A stretch of DNA of 64,000 nt from Eutreptiella sp. 'Long Island Sound 2002' (taxonomy: Eukaryota > Euglenozoa > Euglenophyceae > Eutreptiales > Eutreptiaceae): positions 82,298,562-82,362,561 of the forward strand of contig OZ038379.1 of NCBI GenBank assembly GCA_964036045.1, given 5' to 3'. The notes under the pieces were generated by a model that saw nothing but the letters and a program-made list of their open reading frames with translations, was not told the origin of the DNA and made no database searches. The position numbers were made by a program, and so were the translations under genes. Below, piece by piece: positions 35,945-51,722 of this stretch. Within the stretch, counting starts at the first letter, position 1. Each line of letters opens with the position of its first letter.

Positions 35945-36613
35945 TGCCTTGGGGCTTGCTGCAGGTCCAGCACTGTCCCAACCGTAGTCACCAGGGTACT
36001 CACCGGTCGAGTAATTAAAAAACACAGCTGTCCGCAGTGTTGGGGCCCAGCCACTTCTTGCGGCGACGACCACACCAGTGCGACAAATCCACCCCGGGGG
36101 TCCTTCTTCTTCCCAGCATCTGTGAACATGGCAACAGACGGCGCATACTGGAAGGCAATCTCAAGGGTCAACCCGTTCACCGCGTACGGATCAGCAATGT
36201 GGCAGGCCCAGTTCTCAACAGGGCCTTGGCCGGTGACGGCAGCCTGCACAAAGTAGCCGAACATGGAGAGCTTCGCCAAACAGCCTTTCCTGATCTCCTT
36301 CACCTTCAGCTCGGCAGCCATATCAGGGTCGTTGGCCAAAGCCAGAGGGTCAAATCTCTTGCCAGTAGGGTACACCAGATCAAGGTCACGTCCACCGAAT
36401 GGACCACCGTTCACACGTTAAGCCTCGATGGCACCCATCAGGACAACCTGGCTGGCCAATACGGCAAGGATGGACTGGGCGCGCACCAACACGGGGGCAC
36501 CCATGTAGTTCCAGCCATATGACTCGAAGATCATGGCACCAGCCATGAACCACACACCTTTGCTGGCACCATTGTCGACGGTAGTGCACGTCTGCAGCTG
36601 CTCAGGGGTCAAG
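35945..36613 (-). pseudogene. Light-harvesting chlorophyll a/b (LHCII-type) polyprotein fragment
   Basis: Reading on the minus strand from 36613: LTPEQL, then a WFMAGAMIF segment, [19 protein letters not shown] (the helix-B region), [20 protein letters not shown], and ELKVKEI...SMFGYFVQA (the third helix). A linker-like [10 protein letters not shown] follows. A new N-terminus then begins with [20 protein letters not shown] and [11 protein letters not shown]. Unit-linker-unit order is the Euglena LHCII polyprotein layout. It is broken by TAA at 36418-36420 in place of the usual aromatic residue, and by frame changes at 36092-36100 and at the A6 run 36017-36022. In the ExxNxR chlorophyll-binding motif, N and R are replaced by K and C, so it is not a functional antenna protein. 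Confidence 0.88.
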
Positions 36614-39600
36614 GGGGTGGGGGGGGGGGGCGTCCTCGCTGTCCGTCCTCTGGCGTAAGCACGTCGCAAGCACGACGCAGGCACGAGGTGCGGCACTTGT
36701 CCCTCTGCAGGGGGGGGGGGGGCTTGCCGTGTGGCTCCCGTCGTCGCCCTTCCTACCGTGCGTTCGCTCCCCCGGTGCCCCCCCCGCTGGGGCTTGCACG
36801 GCGCGTGCTTCCTACGGGCACGGTCGTGTGGTCCGTCCCGCACCCTCTCTCCGCTGCCTCCCCACCTTGCCGCGTTGTCCTCGGGGGGGAGGGGGGCACT
36901 GTCCGCCCCTCCCTACCTTCATCCCCCACCCTTGGGGGGGCGGAGGTGTGTGTGGGGGGGGGGAAGCCTTGTCGTCATCCCTTTGTTGCACGCATGTCGC
37001 AGGCACGACGCAAGCACGGCGCAGGCACGAGGCGCGGCACCTGTCCCTCTGCACGGCGGGGGGCATGCCTTTTGGCCCCCGTCGTCGCCCTTCCTACCCT
37101 GCGCTCGCACCCCCGGTGGTCCCCCCGCTGGGGCTTGCACGGCGCGTGCTCTCTACGGGCACGGTCGTGTGGTCCGTCCCGCACCCTCTCGCCGCTGCCT
37201 CGCCCCTCCTACCCTGCGTGCGCACCCCCGGGGGGGCGGAGGTGTGTGTGTGGGGGGGGGGGGGGGCGCCCTTGTCGTCGTCCCTTCGTTGCACGCATGT
37301 CGCAGGCACGACGCAGAGTCGGTTTCAGGACGCGCACGGCGCACGGCACGACGCATGGCAACTATCCCCTACTCTGCCCCCTGTGCTCCCTCCCTCGCCC
37401 TCTGTGCTCGCTTGGTGCTGAGCAAAGCCCCTGTCTCCCTCGTCGCTCCCTCCCTCTGCGCCGGCTGTCCGGCCTTCGCTCACCTCCTAAGTGTCCTACC
37501 TCTTTCGCCCTGCCCGTGCCCTCTTCCCTCGTCCTTGCCGGCCCTCGATGCATGATACTACGCAGGCACACAGCACATTGCACCTTTGGGGGCGGGCTGC
37601 CTTGTGGCAGCACGCCGCGGCACCCCGCCTTGCCCAGTGCCCCCGTGCGCTGCGGGCGGCTCGCTCGGTTGTGGGGCACCTTGTTGCCCCCTTCTCTGCT
37701 CTGCCATCTCTGACCCCCTGCCCTCAGGCTAGCGCGAGCACAGTGCGGAGCAATTCGCGAGGCAGTGCTCCCTCTCTGCCCCCCTCTCTGCCCTGGCCCC
37801 CTGGCCCCGTCCTGCCCCCTGTCTGCTCGCCCTCTCTCACCCTGCCCTGCCCCTCGTCCTTGGTTGCAGGGTCTCCGGCCTCCTGTCTCTCTGTCCCCCT
37901 CCTCCCTCTATCCCCTTGGCGTGCACCGTGCAGAGCAATGCGCAAGGTAACCCTCCCACTCCCTCTCTCCCTTGCTGCCCCCTGGTGTCCTAAGCTCCTG
38001 GTATGCGGCATGCACTTTGTACCGCACACGATACCCCCGGGGGCAGGCTCCCTAGCGGCCGCGGCACGTCCAGGGCCCCCGCTTGCCGCAGGCGGTCAGC
38101 TCGGTCGCGGGGCACCCCCGTCGTTCTTGCCCCTGGTCCGCTCACACTAGCCGTGCATAAGGTCCGTGTTTAGCTTGCTTCTGTTCTCTCGCCTCCTCTT
38201 CCTTACCTCCGCCCTCTGGCCAGCGCGAGCACGGTGCGGAGCAATTCGCGAGGCAACCCTCCCTCCCTGCTCCCCCCCTCTGCTCCCGCTCCCTGGCCCA
38301 GCCCTGCCCCTTGTGTGCCCGTTCTCCCTCATCCTCCCTTGCCCCCCTTCCCAGGCCCCTGTGTCCGTGGCCCTCTGTCTCCCTGTCTCCGTCTTTCCTT
38401 TACCTCCCCGGCAAACACTTCGCGGAGCAATACGCGTGGCATCCCTCCCTCTCTCCCTTCACCTTTCTGCCCTCTGTTGCCCTGGTCCCTGGGCAATTGG
38501 CACGCACGTCGCACTGCACCCGCCTGTGGCCTTTTTCCCTCTATGCCCGCCCTGCCCCCCCCTCCCCTCCCTGCCCTTTGCACCCCCTGCCACTATGCAG
38601 GACACTGTGTAGGCGAGTCGCACGCATGTCGCAGGCACGCACCTGGCCTCTATCGTCGGCGCCGTCTGGCTGGTTGGCACCACGCTGTGGCCGCCCGCCG
38701 CTGCCACAGCCCCCGCAGGAGCCGCCTCCGCGGGAAGCCACTCCAAACGCCGCGGGGGGCGCGGCCCTCGTTGGCCCCGGCTGCCCCCCGGCCAGGGTTC
38801 TCTGCCCCGGCTGTCCGGCTTGCGCTCGCCTCCTAAGTGTCCTACCTCTTTTGCCCTGCTCATGCCCTCTCCCCTCGTCCTTGCCGGCCCTCGTTGCATG
38901 ACACTACACAGGACACTGCACCTTTGGGGGTGGACTGCCTTGTGGCAGCACGCCGCGGCGCCCCGCCTTGTCCTGTGCCCCCGCGCACTGCGGGCGGCTC
39001 GCTTGGTTGTGCGGCACCTTTATGCCCCTGCCCCACGTTCGCTTTATCACGCCGCCGTGGCACGCCTCCTTCCCCACCCTGCCATCTCGCCCTCCCTCGT
39101 CCTCCCTTGCCCCCCTTCCCAGGCCCCTTGGTCCCTGGCCCTTTGTCTCCCTGTCCCCGTCCTCCCTTTACCCCCCCGGCATACACTTCGCGGAGCAATA
39201 CGCGAGGCATCCCTCCCACTCCCTCTTCACCTTGCCGCCCCCTGGTGCCCTGGTCCCTGGGCTTGTGGCACGCACGTCGTACTGCACCCGCCTGCGGCCT
39301 TTGTCCCTCTACGCCCGCCCTGCCTCCCCCTCCCTCCCCTGCCCTTTTCCCTCTCGGACACTACGCAGGACACTGTGTAGGCAAGTTGCACGCATGTCGC
39401 AGGCACGCACCTGGCCGCTATCGGCGGCGTCGTCGGGCTGGTTGGCACCACGCTGTGGCCGCCCGCCGCTGCCACAGCCCCCGCAGGAGCCGCCGCCGCG
39501 GGTAGCCACTCCAAATGCCGCGGGGGGCGCGGCCCTGGTAGGCCCCGGCTGCCCCCCGGCCAGGGTTTCACTGTATCCCCCGCGCGGACGCACCTGCACC

Positions 39601-39850
39601 TTGCCCACCAGTTGTACTCTGGGCGCCGGACTGCATGTGCTGACAAAGAAGCATCACGCTGCGGCTGCCCGCCGCTGCCACAGCCCCCGCAGGAGCCGCT
39701 GCCGCGGGTGGCCGTTCCATATGCCGCGGGGGGCGCGGCCCTAGCAGGCCCCGGCTGCCCCCCGGCCAGGGTTTCACTGTACCCCCCGCGGCGCCTGGTC
39801 GCCGGGGGGGATCCATCAAAAGTTCCTGTAAGAGATCCAAAAAAAATAGG
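36614..39850. repeat. C-rich repeat region with nested tandem duplications
   Basis: A ~344-bp unit (TCCCGTCGTCGCCCTTCCTA at 36733 and 37077) is repeated at 36.65-37.3 kb. A ~1.35-kb unit (CTCCTAAGTGTCCTACCTCT near 37485 and 38835) is repeated after that. A ~130-bp GC-rich segment (CGCCGCTGCCACAGCCCCCG) appears near 38696, 39460 and 39680. Extreme strand bias (CCCTCC on the plus strand) gives long Pro/Arg-rich ORFs that I do not accept as genes. Confidence 0.8.
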
Positions 39851-39857
39851 CACACGG

Positions 39858-39858
<1 letters not shown>

Positions 39859-39928
<70 letters not shown>

Positions 39929-39959
39929 GTGTGTGTGTATATATGTATATATATGTATA

Positions 39960-39991
<32 letters not shown>
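39859..39991. repeat. (TA)n tract
   Basis: TATATA with a few TATGTA and one GTGTGTGTA interruption, directly abutting the inverted-repeat element on its right. Confidence 0.97.
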
Positions 39992-45170
<5,179 letters not shown>

Positions 45171-48100
45171 ATTATTATTCGATGCAATTTCCACTCATAG
45201 AGGGGCCAAAGTGGCTCTCAAGGGCCTCAAAATGGGCTCTTTTCACTTGTTTGTGCGCCCCAAAGGGTCGACGATGACTTTTGGAAAACCGCGCTTTTGA
45301 CCCTTTTTTGACCCTTTTTTGGTTCCACAACGGCCCATTTTCATGGCATTTTGGGATTTTCCATGGGCCAAAACGCGCCCCCACAGGCTCAAGATGGGCT
45401 AAAAACACTTGTTTGGGCGTCCCGAATGGTCTAGGATCATTTGTGGAAAAATGCCTTTTTGACCCATATGTGACCCATTTTTGGTCCTGATAAGGCCCAT
45501 TTTCAAGGCATTTCGGGATTTTCCATGGCCCAAAACGTGGTACCACGGGCTCAAAGCGGCCTAAAAACACTTGTTTGAGAATCCCAAATGGTGTAGGAAC
45601 AACTTTGAAAGAAATCATTTTTTTCGCCCCCCGGACCCTGATGGATCCACCGTTGACCTCAACCGTGCGCGCGCTGGGTTGCCCTCCAGCGGCACCAAGT
45701 GACCCCTGGTACGGGGGTCTCGGCGTCTCGTTGGGCGACTTTGAGGCTTGTAAACCACAAAAAGTGGGTGGTTGCAGGTGGAACACGTGCCCTCGAAATT
45801 TGGTTTGAGTGACGTAGCCAAGATACGGCTTGTTCTCAATTTTGGGCCCGTTTGACACAAACGGCGCACATTGAGGCCATTTGGAGGCATTTTTCGGCCG
45901 TTTCTAGGAAATATTGTGGAGGTATAGGGCAACAAAGGCCTCTTGCTCACGGGGCAATCAAGACGCACGTGAAGTGTAGCAACTGTTTGCCTTCTTTTGG
46001 CCTTTTTTAGTGGGTTTCGCGGCCTTTTTTTGGCAAAAAAACGCTGTTTTGGGCCCAAAATGAGCAGTTTTGCGAGCGCACCTCCCGACTTGGTGCCCCC
46101 GCCTCGGGGCGCCACCCTTCAGTTTTTGGCTCAAAACTTGGATTTCGGAAGGCCACCACCTAGCCTCTAGGAGGGCTAGAGTAGAGTAGAGCCCGGAGCG
46201 ATGAGGCGGAACAATGGCAAAAACCGAAACGAGTAGTGCTTGTTGCTTCCTTGTTGCTTGCTTGCTTGTTGCTTGCTCGATAGCTAGAATTTAGATGGAG
46301 AGGGTTTTTTCCAAAATTGACCTTAGACCACTTGGGATGCTCAAACAAGACGTTTTAGCCCATTTTGAGCCCATGGGGACGCGTTTTGGACCGTGGAACA
46401 TCCCAAAATGCCTTGAAAAGGGGCCGTTTTCGGACCAAAATTTGCTTAAAATGGGTCAAAAACACATTTTTGCAAAAGTAATCTTAGACCATTTGGGGTG
46501 CTCAAACAAGTGTTTTCAGACCTTTTTGAGCTTGTGGTGACGCGTTTTGGCCCATAGAAAATCCCAAGATGCTTTGAAAGGGGGCCGGTTTGGGAGCCAA
46601 ATTGGGTGAAAAATGGGTCCAAAACGCGTTTTTTCCAAAAGTGATCCTGGACCATTACGGGTGCACAAAAAAGTGAAATGAGCCTACTTCTAGCCCGTGT
46701 TGACGAAGTGTAGCCTCTTCCGCCATGTGTATGCACCAAGTTGTGTCCTTGGCGCGTACCTGAGAGCCGTATGGTGCAGCCACCTAGACGTGGGGAGAGG
46801 GGTGTACATTAGAGGATATATTTCAATATGTTTGGCATCCGGATGTTCCAGGGTTGCTTTTGGAAAAACGCGTTTTTTGCCCATTTTTGACCCCTTTTTG
46901 GTCCCACAACGGCCTATTTTGGAAACATTTTTGGATTTTTCATTCCCCAAAACGTGTCACCACGTGCTCAAAATGGCCTAACAACATTGGAAAACTGTGT
47001 TTTTGACCCGTTTCTGACCCATTTTTTGACCCATTTTTGAGCCCAAAACGGCCCATTTTAAAGGCATTGTGGGATTTTGGATGGGCCAAAACGCGTCACC
47101 ACGGGCTCAAAATGGGCTAAAAGCACTTGTTTGAGCATAGATTGGTCCGGGATCACTTTTGGAAAAAAGCATTTTTGGCCCATTTTCGAAACCATTTTTG
47201 GTCTCAAATGTGCCTATTTTCAGGGCATTTGTGGATTGTGCATGGGCCAAAACGCCTCACCAGATGCTCAAAATGGGCTGAAAACACATGATTGAGCATC
47301 CCAAATGGTCCATGATCATTTTGGAAAACTCCGTTTTGGCATTTTGGCATTTTCCATGGGCTAAAACGCGTCACCCGGGGCTCAAAATGGGCTCAGAACA
47401 CTTGTTTGCGCATCCTGATGGTCCAGGATCCATTTTGGAAAAAAGCGTTGTTGACCCATTTTCGAACCATTTTTGGTCCCGAAACGGCCCCTTTTCAAGG
47501 CATGTTGGGATTTCCATGTGCCGAAACGCGTCACCACGGGCTCAAAATGGGCCAAAAAAACTTGTTTTAGCATCTCAAATGGTCTAGGATCCATTTTGGA
47601 AAAACTCGTTTTTGACCCATTTTTCGCCCTTTTTTGCCCCCAAAACAGCCCATTTTCAAGGCATTCTCGGAGTTTCATGGGCCCAAACGCATCACCACGG
47701 GCTCAAAACTGGCTAAAAACACTTGTGTGAGCATCCCAAGTGGCTAGGAACCACTTTGGAAAAAAGGATTTTTTTCACCCCGCGGACCGTGGTGGACCAA
47801 CCGTTGGCCCCCGCCGTGCGCAGGTTGTGCTGCCCTCCGGCTCCATCAAGTGAGCACTAGTACGGTGGTCTAGGTGTCTCGTTGGGCGATTCCCGGGCTT
47901 GGAAACCACAAAAAGTGGGTGGTTGCGGGTGGCCTAGGTGCCCTCGGAATTTGGTTTGGAGTCACGTAGCCCAAGATACGGCCCGTTCTTGGTTTTAGAG
48001 CTGTTTGACACCATAACGCACATTCGGCCCTTTTTCGCCATTTTTTTTTGCCGTTTCTTGGACATATCGTGCAGTTAGAGGGCAAGAAAGAGCTCTTTGT

Positions 48101-48390
48101 CATGGGGCAGTCAAGGCGCACGCGAGTGTAGCAGCCGTTTCCGTTCGTTTGGCCATTTTGGCCGGGTTTCGGGGCCGTTTCGGGCCAAAACAGGCTATTT
48201 TGGGACACAAAATGTGGTGTTTTGGGAGGGCACCTCCCGAATTGGCGCCCCCGCCCTGCAAGGCCACCACCTCTCGAGTAGGATGCCTAGATCAAGGAAG
48301 GACGGAGAAACGGCCAGAACGGAGGAATGATGTGCTTGCCTGCTTGTATCTTGTTATTAGCTAGATTTAAGAGGAGAGGGGTGTAGTAAT
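45171..48390. repeat. Degenerate element-C copies in both orientations
   Basis: Plus-oriented minisatellite units near 45247, 45405 and 45569 lead to a C-type 3' part ending near 46300. Minus-oriented units (GGGATGCTCAAACAAG near 46340) lead to an inverted C left end at about 46735-46830. Plus-oriented units near 47130, 47290, 47398, 47562 and 47720 then lead to a C right end at 48358-48390 (AGAGGGGTGTAGTAATATA). At least three broken copies are joined. Confidence 0.75.
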
Positions 48391-48465
48391 ATATATGTGT
48401 ATACATATATATATATATATATTTATATAATATATATATACATATATGTGTGTGTGTGTGTATGG
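48391..48465. repeat. Short (TA)n/(TG)n tract
   Basis: TATATA with a GTGTGTGTGTGT end, between a plus-oriented and a minus-oriented C copy. Confidence 0.93.
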
Positions 48466-49614
48466 GAGAGGGGTGTCGTGATACATTACTACACCCCTCT
48501 CCCGTTAAATCTAGCTAACAAGCAACAAGCAACAACAAGCAACAAGCAAGCAAGCACTTCTTTCCGTTTTGGCCATTGCTCCACCTCATCGCTCCGGGCT
48601 CTACTCTACTCTAGCCATCCTAGAGCCTAGCTGGTGGCCTTGCCAAATCTAGGTTTTGAGCCAAAAACTCAAGGGTGGCGCCCTAGGGTGGGGGCGCCAA
48701 GTCGGGAGGTGCCCTCCCAAAACTGCGCATTTTGTGCCCCTAAACGGCGTTTTTTTGGCCCAAAACGGCCCCAAAACTCAGTCAAAACGGCCAAACGAAG
48801 GGAAACAATTCGAACACTCCACATGTGCCTCAATTGTCCCGTGACCAAGAGCCCTTGCTTGCCCTCCAGCTCCACGATATGCCCGAGAAACGGCCCGAAA
48901 GTGGCGAAAAATGGCCTGAATGTGCGTTGTTTGCGTCAAACAGGCCCGAATCCAAAATCGGGCTGTATCTTGGGTTACCCGGCTCCAAACCGAATTCCGA
49001 GGGCACCCAGACCACCCGCAATCCCCCACTTTTTGTAGTTTCCAAGCGTCACAATGGCCCAACGAGAGCTGTAGACCCCCGAACCAGTGGTCACTTGGTG
49101 GAGCCGGAGGGCAGCGCAGCCCGCGCATGGTTGGGGCCACCGGTGGGTCCACCGGGGTCTCCGGGGCCCAAAAATTCATTTTTTCCAAAGTTGTTCCCAG
49201 ACCACTTGGGATGCCCAAGCAAGTGTTTTTAGCTCGTTTTGAACCTGTGGTGGCGCGTTTTGGGCATGGAAAATCCCAAAATGCCTTGAAAATGCGTCGT
49301 TTTTGGATCAAAAATGTGTCAAAAATGGGTCGAAAACGTGTTTTTCCAAAAGTGATCCTCGACCATTTGGGATGTTCATACAAGCGCTTTTAGCCCATTT
49401 TGAGGCCATTGGCAGTGGTTTTGGCCCATGGAAAATCCCAATATGCCTTGAAAAGGGGCCGTTTTGGGAGCAAAAATGGGTGAAAAATGGGTCGAGAACA
49501 GGTTTCTCCAAAAATGACCATGGACCATTGTGGGTGCACAAAGAAGTGTTTTGAGCCCATTTTGTCATTGTTTTGATCGAGTGTAGCCTCTTCCGCCACG
49601 TGTATGCACGGAGT

Positions 49615-49622
49615 TTGTACCC
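49615..49622. repeat. Left target-site duplication of transposon A
   Basis: TTGTACCC, repeated at 62496-62503 at the other end of A. Confidence 0.8.
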
Positions 49623-49868
49623 ACTGTGAACGGATTTTTTGAATGATTGCGCTCACTTTGCCGATTTTCAGCCCGTTTTGCGTGTTGTGCCCTGTCTTTG
49701 TGCCCGTTTGCGGTGCTTACTTCACCTAAAATTCGTAAAAAGTCGTACTGCGCTATTTGTAGCTCGAATAGGTCATAATGTAGCTTAAATTCGCAAATAA
49801 CATTCGCATTCGCATTCGCATTTGCAACCTAAATTCGCCACTAAATTCGCATTCATTTGTGGCTTCAC

Positions 49869-49900
49869 ATTCGCGCGAACTTCGCGCGAACTTCGCGCGA
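49869..49900. repeat. Left subterminal TTCGCGCGAA cluster of transposon A
   Basis: Three perfect TTCGCGCGAA palindromes at 49869, 49880 and 49891, spaced 11 bases apart (one helical turn). CATTCG repeats precede them at 49800-49855. Such arrays near transposon ends often bind the transposase; that role is inferred. Confidence 0.85.
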
Positions 49901-49929
49901 ATATCCTTTGCTTTTCGCGCCTTTTGTTC

Positions 49930-49961
49930 AGACCTCACTAGCTTTCGCTTTTTCTGTGACC
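49930..49961 (+). promoter_or_regulatory. Probable 3' splice (leader trans-splice) acceptor upstream of gene A1
   Basis: TTTTCGCGCCTTTTGTTCAG is followed 30 bases later by the first ATG of A1. Comparable pyrimidine-AG sites precede the other three transposon genes, consistent with spliced-leader addition in euglenids. Confidence 0.5.
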
Positions 49962-50940
49962 ATGTCCAGCGGGCAGTGGATCCCCATGTCCCAGATCGGG
50001 TCCCTCTCCCTCCCCGACCGGGCCGACGGCACCTTGGGCTAGTACCAGGGCCTCGCCCTTCGCGCCGGCACGTTGGAGGAGGCCACGTACACGGGGGGCC
50101 TGGCAGTGGAGGAGGTGGTGGGGTGGGCGAAAGGGTTGGCCATGCCCCCCCACGTGATCCATGTGGACATGCGCACCCCCGCAAGGGCGGGACGGTGGGG
50201 GAAAAAAGGTTGGGCCACTCTTCTTTTCCGGGAGTTGCAGGTGGTCCTCCTGGGGTTGCGGGTCGTCCGGCTCATTCCCGCCCGCGACTCGGTGGAGAGC
50301 CTTTTAGGAATCATGGCCATGCACACCGTGGGCAAGCCCAAGCCTGGCCTTTGTGCCATCTACCCCACCACTGGCCTCGTTCACTGCCCCATGAGGATGG
50401 ACATGATTGCCATCAATAACTATTGTCCTGTCGGTGAGCCGCAGGCTAACCATTCTAACCTTCCTTTTCAATGGCAGGGAGTGCAGGCCCAGTGGTCGGA
50501 CGATATGGGCATCTTGCCCAGCCACCCGACCCTGCCCCCTCTCCACCACATGTCCGATATCACCGTGCCCACTCTCCATAGGATGAAGGGGCTCGGTCGG
50601 TATCGGGGAATCGCGGACCCCCCCCCCTTTCATTACGCCCGAGCCCCCCTTGCGCACGGCACCCCTGCAGGACCCCCCCTCGTATGCCACCGCTAACCCC
50701 TCCGTGAAGGCTGACCACCCAGCCCCCCCGATGGCCGTCAACTTCGTGGACGGCCTCCGCTACACAGTCCACCGCGATATTCTTTTGCGGAGGACTGCAA
50801 GACCACCTGGGCGAAGGTGGAAAAAATTTAGGGGGGGGGACCAAGTTCCTCAACACTTTGACCCGGTGTTCAATGTGAAACCGGTGGAGGACCAGAGGAA
50901 GGTCCCCACCCTTCCTCAGCGGTACCAGTCCAAGCCCTCC

Positions 50941-50945
50941 AAAAC
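50941..50945. repeat. Left target-site duplication of transposon B
   Basis: AAAAC, repeated at 57470-57474. It lies inside the coding sequence of gene A1. Confidence 0.88.
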
Positions 50946-50970
50946 CTTAGGCGGCTCTATACGCACGTAG
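50946..50970 (+). repeat. Left terminal inverted repeat of transposon B
   Basis: Perfect 25-base match to the inverse of 57445-57469. It includes GGCGGCTCTATACGCACG. Confidence 0.95.
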
Positions 50971-51157
50971 ACTTCGTTGCTAAAAGGCACGATTCATGGC
51001 GATTTCAACATCCGTTTTTTGCACCCAAAAAAAGCATATCATTTTTTCGGCCAACCCCACGTGGATTTTCATCGTGGGATACAACAACCTCGCCTTTTGT
51101 TGCTTCCAGAGGTGTACGTATACACCCCCTATTCCGGGCTGAGAATTGTATCATTTA

Positions 51158-51189
51158 AAATTTTTGGGCACTGCAGTGCCCAAAAATTT
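51158..51189. repeat. Palindrome B-P1 (subterminal)
   Basis: Perfect 32-base palindrome: core GGGCACTGCAGTGCCC with AAATTTTT and AAAAATTT arms. It is the most complete copy of the family. Confidence 0.95.
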
Positions 51190-51406
51190 GAAATGGCTTT
51201 TTTCAGTGGGTTCTCCAGTACACCTCTGTAGTCATCTCCACAGGTGATGTCATACTGCAGCAGCATGCATCAAAACTTGGCATACCCGTTATCCATGGGT
51301 CATTGCACCGCGGTGTTATACTCGGAAGGCCACGTACAATGTACCTTGCTAAATCACTTCCATTCCTGTCCAAATGTGCACTTGAAAATGGACTTCCAGT
51401 ACTTTT

Positions 51407-51422
51407 GGGCATTGCAGTGTCC
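51407..51422. repeat. Palindrome B-P2
   Basis: GGGCATTGCAGTGTCC, two mismatches from the core, upstream of gene B1. Confidence 0.85.
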
Positions 51423-51689
51423 AAAAAATTGAAAACTCCGTATTTCACTCCTATTGGTTCCCATTGCGTAACACCTGACAAAGGACGTATGAATCATTGG
51501 ACGTTGGTGCTCATCCTCTGCTCATTGGAAATATATTGCTGGTTGTCTGACTGCCACCTTGGAGTGTACTAGGTTTTGGAACGTCCCACGTCCATTGGGG
51601 GATACATTGTTTGGATCTTCGCTGGCAGCTTTTGGTCTATGCCGCATCAGGTTTGTTTTGTGATGGTGCCTCTGTTTTCTTTGTCCCCT

Positions 51690-51722
51690 TACCTTTGCTG
51701 CCCGCGAACAGGACTTTTGTCC
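51690..51722 (+). promoter_or_regulatory. Probable 3' splice acceptor upstream of gene B1
   Basis: TTGCTGCCCGCGAACAG is followed by GACTTTTGTCC and then the ATG at 51723. A T-rich tract lies just upstream (51655-51690). Confidence 0.5.

Noticed and set aside
36418-36420. TAA in the LHCII gene as evidence of a reassigned stop codon
   Set aside because: The gene also has two frameshifts and lost chlorophyll ligands, so simple decay explains it.
36688-39744. Pro/Arg/Leu-rich ORFs of 180-340 codons
   Set aside because: The region is CCCTCC-biased tandem repeat. Frames are open on several phases and show no domain or consistent codon pattern.
50434-50477. Short intron GTGAGC...GGCAG inside A1
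   Set aside because: Removing these 44 bases breaks a frame that is otherwise open for 60 further codons with protein-like content.
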